Shown: one piece after another, positions 47,790-55,520 of the stretch
Layout: the number at the start of each line of letters is the position of its first letter
Numbering within the stretch: the stretch's first letter is position 1
NCBI RefSeq assembly: GCF_039655875.1
Contig: NZ_JBBYXK010000003.1
Location: 186,001-250,000, forward strand
Reading direction: 5' to 3'
Length of the DNA: 64,000 nt
Source: Emcibacter sp. SYSU 3D8
GTDB lineage: Bacteria; Pseudomonadota; Alphaproteobacteria; SMXS01
The notes under the pieces: model-generated
Told to the model about the DNA's origin: nothing
The model's database searches: none
Seen by the model: the letters and a program-made list of their open reading frames with translations, nothing else
Translations under genes and position numbers: made by a program

Positions 47790-48523
47790 AGGAATTTGGC
47801 GAAGGACGCTTCCACCGCGAAATGGTCGCGGGCGAAGTCGGCGCCTACCTGCGCCGAGCGGGGATCGGGATAGAGGGTCGTCCGGCGCGCCTCGATGCCG
47901 TCGAGCGTGGCGTTCGCAATCATTGAGCCGGGATAACGCCCCTCGCGCTCGTGCTCGCGCGCCATATCCGTCTGGATCGGCCCGGCGATCACGCCCATCA
48001 CCAGCGTACCCTTGTCCGCCAGCTCGGCCCTGATTCCCTGGGTCAGCGACCAGGTGGCGGCCTTCGAGGCGCAATAGCTGCCCACGAACGGCATGTTGGC
48101 CAGCGCGCCCATGGACAGGATGTTGACGATGGCGCCGCCGCCGTTTCCGGCCAGGACCGGGGCGAATGCCCGGCACATATGCAGGACTCCCCAGTAATTG
48201 GTTTCCATCTCCAGCCGGGCGTTGTCGAGAGCATCCGCCTCCATCAGCTTTGAATGGGTCAGCGCACCGGCATTGTTGACCAGGACAGTGGCGTCGCGGC
48301 ATATCCGCGAGGCTGCGACGGCGCTCCTGTCGGAAGTCACGTCCAGGGCAACGGGAATGACGCGCTTCTGGTCGCCGAAGGCCTCTTTCAACGCATCCCG
48401 GTTGCGCCCCGCAGCATAGACGCAGGCGGCGCCGCGCTCGAGGAACGCCTCGACCAGCGCCTTGCCAAGCCCCCGGTTGGCGCCCGTCACCACGGCGCGC
48501 GCACCCTCTATCCTCATCCGCAC
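47786..48523 (-). CDS. SDR family oxidoreductase
   Basis: This 245-aa short-chain dehydrogenase has VVTGANRGLG for NAD(P), VLVNNAGALTHS, Ser in NILSMGALA and the intact YCASK catalytic motif (SYCASKAATWSLTQGIRAELADKG). It overlaps the luxR 3' end by four bases in convergent orientation and is divergent from the phosphotransferase-like gene, with a lux-box-like palindrome in the shared 155-base gap. The substrate is unknown; the neighbours suggest catabolism of an imported compound. ATG 48523 (or 48517) is the start. Confidence 0.9.
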   Translation of the reverse strand: MRMRIEGARAVVTGANRGLGKALVEAFLERGAACVYAAGRNRDALKEAFGDQKRVIPVALDVTSDRSAVAASRICRDATVLVNNAGALTHSKLMEADALDNARLEMETNYWGVLHMCRAFAPVLAGNGGGAIVNILSMGALANMPFVGSYCASKAATWSLTQGIRAELADKGTLVMGVIAGPIQTDMAREHEREGRYPGSMIANATLDGIEARRTTLYPDPRSAQVGADFARDHFAVEASFAKFL

Positions 48524-48589
48524 ACTCCCCTGTCGTTATGTGCAATAATCCTGTGGATCGGCAGGATGTCCAGACCCTGTTGGACCGGA

Positions 48590-48609
48590 CCCTGCTAGGA
48601 ATGACAGGT
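48590..48609. promoter_or_regulatory. Lux-box-like element between SDR and phosphotransferase genes
   Basis: CCCTGCTAGGAATGACAGGT is 20 bases long, has the right arm ACAGGT of the classical lux box and an imperfect left arm CCCTGC. It shares 15 of 20 positions with the palindrome at 50944. It lies nearly midway (66 and 69 bases) between the two divergent starts. Confidence 0.45.
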
Positions 48610-48678
48610 ATCGCGGGCGTTTCGGCCCGGCCGATACTCCGGCCGGGCACGGGGAACGTGCTTTGGGAGGACTTCGGT

Positions 48679-49911
48679 TTGAGCGACGACCGCGCCATTC
48701 TTGCGCAGCTTCTGAGTGCCATCCGCCGGGATCTGGGCACGGCGATCATGCCCGATTTGCGCCTCGGCGAAGCCCGCCTGAAGGCCGGCATGATGCATGA
48801 CATGCTGGGTCACATGGTGGCCTGGATGCGCGAGGATTTCGATCCCGCGGCCGGGGAACGGGCGCGGTTCCAGGGCCACTTCGATGACGCCGAGCGCGAT
48901 GCCGCCGATGCGGCAGAGCGGCTGGCGGCGCTGGAGGTGGAGGTTACCGCCGACCGGCTGCAACGATTTCTCCGCGAGCGGATGACCGGCTGGGCCGATG
49001 CAGTGGTCGAGAGCGTCGTGCCCGCGAATGGCGGCTATTCCAAGGATACGATCCTGTTCCGCGCCGTCCGGCCTGACGGCCTGTGCCTCGACGGGGTGAT
49101 CCGCCGCGACCTGCCGTTCGGGCCCGGCGAGAACAGCGCCGTCGATGAGTTTCCCCTGCTCGGCGCCCTGTTCCGGTGCGGGCTGCCCATCGCCGAACCC
49201 TTGTGGTGCGAAGCCGACAAGGATTGGCTGGGGCAGCCCTTTATCGTCACGCGGCGCGTCGCGGGAGAGGCCAACACCGCTGTCTGGGACCGGGACGAAA
49301 CCCTGCGCCGATCCGTCTGTCTGCAGCTTGCGGCGCTGCTCGCGGCGCTCCACAGCACCGATCCCGCCGATATCGGTCTGGCCGGCGAACGGATTCCGGC
49401 CGATGAGATCGCCGACTATGTGGCGCTTTGGCATGACCGGTGGCAGCGACACAGGGTGCATGATTCCCCGGTCCTCGATGCGGCGTTTCGCTGGCTGGCG
49501 GACAATGTGCCGCAGGACCTTACGCGTCTTTCGCTGATCCATGCCGACGTGGGATTCCACAATATCCTGACCGATGATGGCCGGATCACCGCGCTGCTCG
49601 ACTGGGAGTTTTCCCACCTCGGCGATCCGGCGGAAGACCTGGGTTATTGCCGCCAGCGGGTCGAGCCGCTGATGCCGTGGGACGAGTTCCTGGCTGCCTA
49701 TTATGCCGCCGGCGGCGCGCCCTACCGCGAAAGCGGTGCGCGCTTCTACGAGGTCTGGCGCGGTGTGCGCAATGCGGTGTGCTGCGCCGTGGCCTGGAAC
49801 GGCTTTCTCAACGACTGGTACCCGGCGCTGAAGATGGGCTACCAGGGCGTGCCGCTGTACCGGATGTTCATTCTCGATGTGGCCGATCGGCTGGAAAGGG
49901 CAACCTCATGA
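48679..49911 (+). CDS. Phosphotransferase (APH) family protein with N-terminal helical domain
   Basis: This 410-aa protein has an N-terminal helical region (about 1-85: DRAILAQLLSAIRRDLGTAIMPDLRLGEARLKAGMMHDMLGHMVAWM). An aminoglycoside-phosphotransferase-like kinase domain follows, with the Brenner-type loop SLIHADVGFHNIL and ALLDWEFSHLGDPAEDLGY. In catabolic clusters such proteins may phosphorylate an alcohol or acid before CoA activation. TTG 48679 is chosen: GGGAGG (48665-48670) stands eight bases upstream, whereas ATG 48538 has no ribosome site and leaves only 14 bases to the divergent SDR gene. It overlaps the next gene by ATGA. Confidence 0.85.
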   Translation: MSDDRAILAQLLSAIRRDLGTAIMPDLRLGEARLKAGMMHDMLGHMVAWMREDFDPAAGERARFQGHFDDAERDAADAAERLAALEVEVTADRLQRFLRERMTGWADAVVESVVPANGGYSKDTILFRAVRPDGLCLDGVIRRDLPFGPGENSAVDEFPLLGALFRCGLPIAEPLWCEADKDWLGQPFIVTRRVAGEANTAVWDRDETLRRSVCLQLAALLAALHSTDPADIGLAGERIPADEIADYVALWHDRWQRHRVHDSPVLDAAFRWLADNVPQDLTRLSLIHADVGFHNILTDDGRITALLDWEFSHLGDPAEDLGYCRQRVEPLMPWDEFLAAYYAAGGAPYRESGARFYEVWRGVRNAVCCAVAWNGFLNDWYPALKMGYQGVPLYRMFILDVADRLERATS

Positions 49912-50936
49912 GCAACGGGAATCGTGGGCAGGTGATCTCCGCCGCCGGTCATTCGGCGCCCATGGCGGGCGCGCCGCTCAGCACCATCGTGCCGCAGGAC
50001 GAATTCCTGCATCCGGTCGCCGACGGTGCCCATTACGCCAGCACGGAAACGTCGTATTTCGGCTTCAACATTCCGGACAAACAGCTCAACGGCGAGATCT
50101 ATGTGTGGTTCCACCCGGCACTGCGGGTGATGAGTGCCAGCGTCTACATCTGGCGCGGCATCAAGCGGTCGACGCTTGCCTGCGAGTATGTGAACCATTT
50201 TCACTTCCTGCCGTTTCCCGAGAATGGCATCGCCGACTACACGATCGCGCCGCTCGGTCTGCATATCCGCGTCATCGAGCCCCTCAGGCAGATCGAGTTG
50301 ACCTGCAAGGATCCGGAACGGGACGTGTCGTTCAGGCTGCTGCAGACCGCGATCATGCCGCCCGCCGGCCGCCCGGGCGGCAACCATTTCACCCAGGCCA
50401 TGAAGGTCGAGGGCGAGGTCACCCTGCATGGCGAGACATTCGCGGTCGATGGCTATTTCAGCCGCGACCGGTCATGGAGCAACGAGCGTCACGAGGTGTC
50501 GCGCAATGTGCCGCCGATCTCCTGGATGGTGGGCATCTTCGGCGACGACCTGGCGTTCCATGTGCTGGCCTATGACGATCCGGCGCTGGGGCCGGAATGG
50601 GCCGGCATGTTCCCGTCGCCGCCGCCGGGCGGCAACCTGATCTGGGGCTATGTGTGGCGCGATGGCGCGACCCTTCCGGTCCGGCGCGCTGCCGTGCTCA
50701 CCCGCCGCGAGGCCGACGGGCTGGCGCCCCGGCTCAAGGAGATGGAGATCGAGGATGCCGGCGGGAAGATCCACCGCATCCGCGGCACCATCGATGCGCG
50801 CATGCCCTGGCAGACCTGGCAGAACATGAACGTCTATTTCTGTCAGACCCGCTGGGAACTGGACGGCCGCATTGGCTGGGGCGACACCCAGGACATCCAG
50901 TACAACGAATTCGTCCGCCGCTTCGCCAGGTTCTAG
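49908..50936 (+). CDS. DUF7064/DUF7065-like protein, conserved hypothetical
   Basis: This 342-aa protein has a lipocalin/AttH-like two-part beta architecture: HYASTETSYFGFNIPDKQLNGEIYVWFHPALRVMSASVYIWRG in the first half and FAVDGYFSRDRSWSNERHEVSRNVPPISWMVGIFGDDLAFHVLAYDDP in the second, where DRSW is a common family motif. Its function is not known. It starts with ATGA overlap to the phosphotransferase gene, so the two are co-translated; this pairing recurs in steroid/terpenoid-type catabolic regions of related bacteria, by my recollection. No signal peptide is seen. Confidence 0.8.
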   Translation: MSNGNRGQVISAAGHSAPMAGAPLSTIVPQDEFLHPVADGAHYASTETSYFGFNIPDKQLNGEIYVWFHPALRVMSASVYIWRGIKRSTLACEYVNHFHFLPFPENGIADYTIAPLGLHIRVIEPLRQIELTCKDPERDVSFRLLQTAIMPPAGRPGGNHFTQAMKVEGEVTLHGETFAVDGYFSRDRSWSNERHEVSRNVPPISWMVGIFGDDLAFHVLAYDDPALGPEWAGMFPSPPPGGNLIWGYVWRDGATLPVRRAAVLTRREADGLAPRLKEMEIEDAGGKIHRIRGTIDARMPWQTWQNMNVYFCQTRWELDGRIGWGDTQDIQYNEFVRRFARF

Positions 50937-50943
50937 CCGCCGG

Positions 50944-50963
50944 ACCTGTCAGGCCTGACAGGT
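50944..50963. promoter_or_regulatory. Perfect 20-base lux-box-like palindrome upstream of TonB receptor gene
   Basis: ACCTGTCAGGCCTGACAGGT is a perfect palindrome whose outer arms ACCTGT and ACAGGT equal those of the Vibrio fischeri lux box. It lies eight bases after the DUF7064-like stop and 211 bases before the receptor start. It could also fold as an 8-bp hairpin with loop GGCC, but no T-run follows. Confidence 0.55.
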
Positions 50964-51174
50964 ACCCAGCCCGCTTTCATTGGGCCTAGGATCGTCTCCA
51001 GATGCAGATAATCCGTTGATACGGAAGGGTGGGCTGGCTGCGCAACCAAGCCCATTCGGCGCTCGACGGGCTGGTCTCGGGTCGCCGCGCGATGGCGCCG
51101 GGCACAATCGACGTTCTTGCCGAAGCCATCCGACAGAAGGGGCTCGGAACGACGTCACAACTGGGGAGAAAACC

Positions 51175-53550
51175 GTGAAGTTCTTGTCATCCAAAAACAA
51201 GCGTCTAGGAAGCTTAATATTGGCATCCGTCATCGCGATGCCGGCCTATGCGCAAACTGGCGGCCTTGAGTCCGTTACCACCACGGCAAGACGGCAGGAG
51301 GAGACTCTCCTCGACGTTCCCGTAGCGGTCAGCGTCGTCAGCAGCGAGGCGCTGGGCCGTTATGGCGCCAACAACCTGTCGCAGATCGGTGACATGATCC
51401 CACAGGTGCAGATCACGCGCGCGACCTCGGGCAATGGCGGCATTATTTCCATTCGCGGCATTACGTCCGCTTCCGGCGACCCTGGCATCGATACGGCGGT
51501 CAGCATCAACGTCGATGGTGTCCAGGTCAGCCGCGGCTACATCGCCACGGCGGCGTTCTTTGATCTGGCGCAGGTCGAAGTGCTGAAAGGCCCGCAGGCC
51601 TTGTTTTTCGGCAAAAACAGCCCGGCCGGCGTGATTTCGCTGCGCAGCAAGGGACCGGGAAACGAATGGGAAGGGTTCGTGAAGGCGGGGTATGAGTTCC
51701 GCGCCAAGGAACGCTTTGTCGAGGCGGCCATCGGTGGCCCGGTCACAGACAAATTCGGCATCCGGGTCGCGATGCGTTACAGCGATATGGACGGCTGGCT
51801 GCACAATACGGCCGGACCGCTGGCCAATCCGTTCGAGCCGAACAGCCCGCTGCCCGGCGCCACCAACAACAAGCTTACGCCGGCATCGGAAGCCCTCGTT
51901 GGCCGTGTAACCATGGAATTCCGACCGAACGATAGATTTACGGCGGTTTTCAAGGTGCTTGGCAGCCGCTATCAGGACAACGAGCTGACGGGCATCACCC
52001 AGGTCGTCAGTTGTGCGGACGGCCAGGTTCATTCGCAGACCCGCGGATTCTTCGACCCCAACAGCGATTGTATTCCCGACAAATATCGCTCGGTCGGCGC
52101 GCAAGGACCGGTCGCCGCCACGAACTATCCATTGTCGAAGAAGGGTAACGGCGAATATTTTACCGACAGCAAGTCCATCCTGGCGTCGCTCGACCTGAGC
52201 TATGATTTTGGCGCGGTTAGCCTGGATGCCGTCACCGGGTTCTACCGGCTGGATTCAAACGGTCTCGGCGCCTACGACTATACGGGTCTTGCCTACTTCC
52301 CCGGCATCAACGGTGAAAAGACCACCATCTGGAGCGAGGAAGTTCGGTTGACCAGCCAGTATGATGGGCCGGTCAACTTCGTGCTGGGCGGCTATTACGA
52401 ATCCGCCAAGCGCAACAGCTTCACCGTCGGCAGGGGCGGATTTTCGAATGCGGTGCCGGTCGATCCGGCGGTCGATTTCGTTATCGGCTACTGGCCGGAA
52501 GATACGTCCGACCGTGAAACCATGTCCGGCTTCGGTCAATTGCTCTGGGACATTACGGATACGCTGCAACTGACCGGCGGCGTCCGGTACACCAAAGAGA
52601 CTGCGGATATCGTCAACCAGAACGTGTACGCGAATCCTGCCTATCAGGGAGCGCTGCTGCCGCCTGGCATGTCTGTCGCGGGCCGCATCCAGGAGAACAA
52701 CTGGTCGCCGGAAGCGACCTTGACCTGGCATCCCACCGCCGACCAGACCATCTATGCGGCCTACCGGACAGGCTACAAGTCGGGCGGCGTGTCGCAGACG
52801 GCCATCCTGCTGCGCTCCAATACCTTCGAGGGCTTGTCATTCGGCCCGGAAACCGCCAAGGGCGGCGAAATCGGCTACAAGGCCCAGCTGGCCGGCAATC
52901 GCCTGCGGCTCGACGCGAACCTGTATTATTATGAGTTCAGCGGTCTTCAGCGCTCTTCGCTCGATATCGCCACGACATCATTCCGGACACTGAATGCAGC
53001 GACCGCCGTCACCAAGGGTTTCGAACTGGAAGCGTTCTTTCTGGTAACAGACGAGCTGATGCTTCGCGGTGCGTTTACCTACAACAACGCCAAGTACACA
53101 GACTGGGGCAACGCGCCGTGCTTCAACGGCCAGCGGGCCGACGAAGGGTGTGACGTCAGCGTAGGCACCACGGCCCGGACCCAGAATCTTACCGGCCAGC
53201 CGCTGGGTCTGGCGCCAAAGGTGTCGACCTCGGCCGGGTTCACCTACGACATTCCCGTCGCCAACTGGTTGAATGTCGGCATCACGGGCGACGTGAAATA
53301 CGTAAGCGCCTACTGGGGCAACGACCTGCAACAGCCGGGCAGCCGCCAGAAAGGCTACGCCAAGTTCAACGCCAGCATCCGTCTCCACGAACCTGACGAT
53401 ACCTGGGAGCTGTCGCTGATCGGGCGCAATCTCACCAACGAACTGGCCATCCTGACCGCAGGCGACAAGCCAGGCGGTGCGCGGAATGACGTGACGGGTG
53501 TGCTCGAGCGCGGCCGCGAGGTCATTCTCCAGGCACAGTACAGATTTTAG
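51175..53550 (+). CDS. TonB-dependent outer-membrane receptor
   Basis: This 791-aa receptor begins with a signal peptide (VKFLSSKNKRLGSLILASVIAMPAYAQ). A plug domain follows (VTTTARRQEETLLDVPVAVSVVSSEALGRYGANNLSQIGDMIPQVQITRA, VEVLKGPQALFFGKNSPAGVISLRSKGPG) and then a 22-strand barrel ending in FSLRAxY-like VILQAQYRF with C-terminal Phe. It imports a bound ligand using TonB energy; the sphingomonad-like sequence suggests an organic compound more than an iron chelate, but this is uncertain. GTG 51175 has GGGGAG upstream. A lux-box-like palindrome precedes it and a strong terminator follows. Confidence 0.93.
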   Translation: MKFLSSKNKRLGSLILASVIAMPAYAQTGGLESVTTTARRQEETLLDVPVAVSVVSSEALGRYGANNLSQIGDMIPQVQITRATSGNGGIISIRGITSASGDPGIDTAVSINVDGVQVSRGYIATAAFFDLAQVEVLKGPQALFFGKNSPAGVISLRSKGPGNEWEGFVKAGYEFRAKERFVEAAIGGPVTDKFGIRVAMRYSDMDGWLHNTAGPLANPFEPNSPLPGATNNKLTPASEALVGRVTMEFRPNDRFTAVFKVLGSRYQDNELTGITQVVSCADGQVHSQTRGFFDPNSDCIPDKYRSVGAQGPVAATNYPLSKKGNGEYFTDSKSILASLDLSYDFGAVSLDAVTGFYRLDSNGLGAYDYTGLAYFPGINGEKTTIWSEEVRLTSQYDGPVNFVLGGYYESAKRNSFTVGRGGFSNAVPVDPAVDFVIGYWPEDTSDRETMSGFGQLLWDITDTLQLTGGVRYTKETADIVNQNVYANPAYQGALLPPGMSVAGRIQENNWSPEATLTWHPTADQTIYAAYRTGYKSGGVSQTAILLRSNTFEGLSFGPETAKGGEIGYKAQLAGNRLRLDANLYYYEFSGLQRSSLDIATTSFRTLNAATAVTKGFELEAFFLVTDELMLRGAFTYNNAKYTDWGNAPCFNGQRADEGCDVSVGTTARTQNLTGQPLGLAPKVSTSAGFTYDIPVANWLNVGITGDVKYVSAYWGNDLQQPGSRQKGYAKFNASIRLHEPDDTWELSLIGRNLTNELAILTAGDKPGGARNDVTGVLERGREVILQAQYRF

Positions 53551-53582
53551 CCCCACACCTTGCTGATAACCTGATCGACAAC

Positions 53583-53613
53583 GACCCGCGGGCCATTCGC
53601 TCGCGGGTCTTTT
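53583..53613 (+). terminator. Rho-independent terminator after TonB receptor gene
   Basis: GACCCGCG (53583-53590) pairs with CGCGGGTC (53602-53609) around an 11-base loop and is followed at once by TTTT and a further T-rich stretch. It lies 32 bases after the receptor stop. Confidence 0.85.
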
Positions 53614-53701
53614 GCTGTTTCGCACGGGGTATCTCTTGGGAACTGCGCAAGCGGTACCATATTGTTGGGCAGTTGATGATTGCCCCGAGAGGTACCGCCC
53701 T

Positions 53702-54616
53702 TTGAGTGAAGACCCCTATAAGGTCCTCGGCGTCGCCCGGGACGCCAGCCAGGACGCCATCCGCAAGGCCTACCGCAAGCTCGCCAAGGAGGCCCATCCC
53801 GACCTGCATCCGGGAGACAAGAAGGCCGAGGATCGTTTCAAGACCATCTCCGCCGCCTACGACATCATCGGCGACGCGGACAAGCGCGCCCGCTTCGACC
53901 GCGGCGAAATCGACGCCTCGGGCACCGAGCGGCCGCCGCAGCAGGAGTTCTACCGGCAATATGCCGACGCGGACGGCGGTGCGCGCTACCAGACGTCGGC
54001 CGGCTTCGACGATTTCGCCGACCTGTCCGATCTGTTCTCGAACATGTTCCAGCGCGAGGGCGGCGCACCCCGCAGGATGCGAGGCCAGGACCTGCGCTAC
54101 CAGTTGCCGGTGGATTTCCTGGAGGCGGTGAACGGCGCCAAGCGCCGGGTCACTATGCCTGACGGCAAGACCCTCGACATCGCCATTCCCGCGGGCACCC
54201 GGTCGGGCCAGACCCTCCGGCTGAAAGGCAAGGGTATGCCTGGCATGAACGGCGGCCCGGCGGGCGATGCGCTGGTCGACGTGCAGGTGGGCGCCCATCC
54301 GGTGTTCGAGCGCGACGGCGACGACATTGTCGTCGACCTGCCGATCGCCATCGACGAGGCGGTGCTGGGCGGCAAGGTTGCGGTCCCAACCATCACCGGC
54401 AAGGTCAACCTCACCATCCCCAGGGGCGCCAGTTCTGGCCAGACCCTGAGGCTGCGCGGCAAGGGTGTGCCCGCCGGCAAGAACCGCGCGGCGGGCGATC
54501 AGCTTGTAAAGCTGAAGATCGTCATGCCTGCCGGGATCGACGACGACCTGGAGACGTTCATGAAGTCGTGGCGCGAAAGCCATGCCTACAACCCGCGCGC
54601 CGGGATGAAGGAGTAA
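53702..54616 (+). CDS. cbpA: Curved-DNA-binding protein / DnaJ-like co-chaperone
   Basis: This 304-aa type II Hsp40 has an N-terminal J-domain with the HPD motif (AYRKLAKEAHPDLHPG, about residues 21-36), a Gly/Phe-poor linker (FDDFADLSDLFSNMF), and two C-terminal peptide-binding domains (RGQDLRYQLPVDFLEAVNGAKRRVTMPDGKTLDIAIPAGTRSGQTLRLKGKGMPG). The zinc finger of DnaJ is absent, as in CbpA. TTG 53702 starts LSEDPYKVLGV; AGAGG lies upstream and no in-frame ATG precedes it. A possible heat-shock promoter start CTTG at 53635 with CATATT at 53658 is only weakly supported. cbpM follows two bases after its stop. Confidence 0.92.
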   Translation: MSEDPYKVLGVARDASQDAIRKAYRKLAKEAHPDLHPGDKKAEDRFKTISAAYDIIGDADKRARFDRGEIDASGTERPPQQEFYRQYADADGGARYQTSAGFDDFADLSDLFSNMFQREGGAPRRMRGQDLRYQLPVDFLEAVNGAKRRVTMPDGKTLDIAIPAGTRSGQTLRLKGKGMPGMNGGPAGDALVDVQVGAHPVFERDGDDIVVDLPIAIDEAVLGGKVAVPTITGKVNLTIPRGASSGQTLRLRGKGVPAGKNRAAGDQLVKLKIVMPAGIDDDLETFMKSWRESHAYNPRAGMKE

Positions 54617-54618
54617 TC

Positions 54619-54954
54619 ATGAGACTGAGCGAACAGGATGTGGTGGCGGCCGTGGCGGGAATCTCTACCCGGCGGCTGCGCATGCTGGTGCGCAACGGAT
54701 GGATCCGCCCTGAGCGGATGGAGGGAGCGCCTGCATTCAGCGAGGTCGACGTGGCGCGGGTCCGCCTGGTATGCCATCTGACCGACCAGCTCGAGATCCA
54801 GGAAGACGACATGCCGGTGATCCTGTCGCTGGTCGACCAGGTCTACGGCCTGCGCCGTGCGCTCCGCAATCTCAGCCGCGCGGTCGAGAGCCAGCCTGAC
54901 GAGGTCCGCACCGAGATTGTCCGTGCGTTCCGGGACCTCGACCGCCTGGCCTGA
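54619..54954 (+). CDS. cbpM: Chaperone modulator CbpM / MerR-like
   Basis: This 111-aa protein has a MerR-type winged-helix start (MRLSEQDVVAAVAGISTRRLRMLVRNGWIRPERMEGAPAFSEVDVARVRLVCHLTDQLEIQEDDMPVILSLVDQVYGLRRAL). It then has a C-terminal helix of the CbpM type. CbpM binds the J-domain of CbpA and inhibits it. AAGGAG lies close upstream of ATG 54619, inside the end of cbpA, and the two genes form a coupled pair. It could instead act as a DNA-binding MerR relative, but its position favours CbpM. Confidence 0.9.
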   Translation: MRLSEQDVVAAVAGISTRRLRMLVRNGWIRPERMEGAPAFSEVDVARVRLVCHLTDQLEIQEDDMPVILSLVDQVYGLRRALRNLSRAVESQPDEVRTEIVRAFRDLDRLA

Positions 54955-55025
54955 CGGCCGCCATTCTCATTCGGATCGGCGCGTCGTACCATGCCAGCCG
55001 TCACGAAGGCTGATGGAGATGTGCC

Positions 55026-55520
55026 ATGGGGGATCATGAGCCTGCCCGCCTGCCGGGGCGCTGCGCCTGCGGTGCCGCACGCTACCAGCTGACCGGCCCG
55101 CCTCTCATCGTCCACTGCTGTCATTGCACCTGGTGCCAGCGGGAGAACGGATCGGCCTTCGCCGTCAACGCGCTGATCGAGGCCGACCGGCTCCAGTTGA
55201 CCGCCGGCAAGGTTGTCACCACTGTCCTGCCCTCGGCCAGCGGCAACGGACAGGTTTTCGCCCGGTGCCCGGCATGTGGCGTGACGCTCTGGAGCCATTA
55301 CGCGGCGGCTGGCGATCGGGTCCATTTCGTCCGCGTCGGAACGCTCGATGACCCGTCCGCCTGCCGGCCCGACGTCCACATCTACACGTCGACCCGGCAG
55401 CCATGGGTGCGGCTTCCCGAGGACGTGCCCGCCTTTCCCGGGTTCTACCGGCCCCGCGACGTCTGGCCCGAGGAGAGCCTCGCCCGTCTCGCCGCGGCCC
55501 AGCAGTCTTCGGCTACCTGA
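55026..55520 (+). CDS. GFA family zinc-binding protein
   Basis: This 164-aa protein matches the glutathione-dependent formaldehyde-activating (GFA/CENP-V) family. It has the paired cysteine sites GRCACGAARY (13-15), HCCHCTWCQRENGSAF (31-37) and RCPACGVTLWSHY (about 83-87), then PDVHIYTSTRQPWVRLP. These cysteines bind two zinc ions. The catalytic role of most members is uncertain. ATG 55026 has ATGGAGATG upstream. Its 3' end overlaps the hss 3' end by eight bases. Confidence 0.9.
   Translation: MGDHEPARLPGRCACGAARYQLTGPPLIVHCCHCTWCQRENGSAFAVNALIEADRLQLTAGKVVTTVLPSASGNGQVFARCPACGVTLWSHYAAAGDRVHFVRVGTLDDPSACRPDVHIYTSTRQPWVRLPEDVPAFPGFYRPRDVWPEESLARLAAAQQSSAT

Noticed and set aside
53635-53663. 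Heat-shock (RpoH) promoter for cbpA, CTTG plus CATATT
   Set aside because: The spacer of 19 bases and the -10 sequence fit the alphaproteobacterial consensus poorly, so it is mentioned only as a possibility in the cbpA entry.
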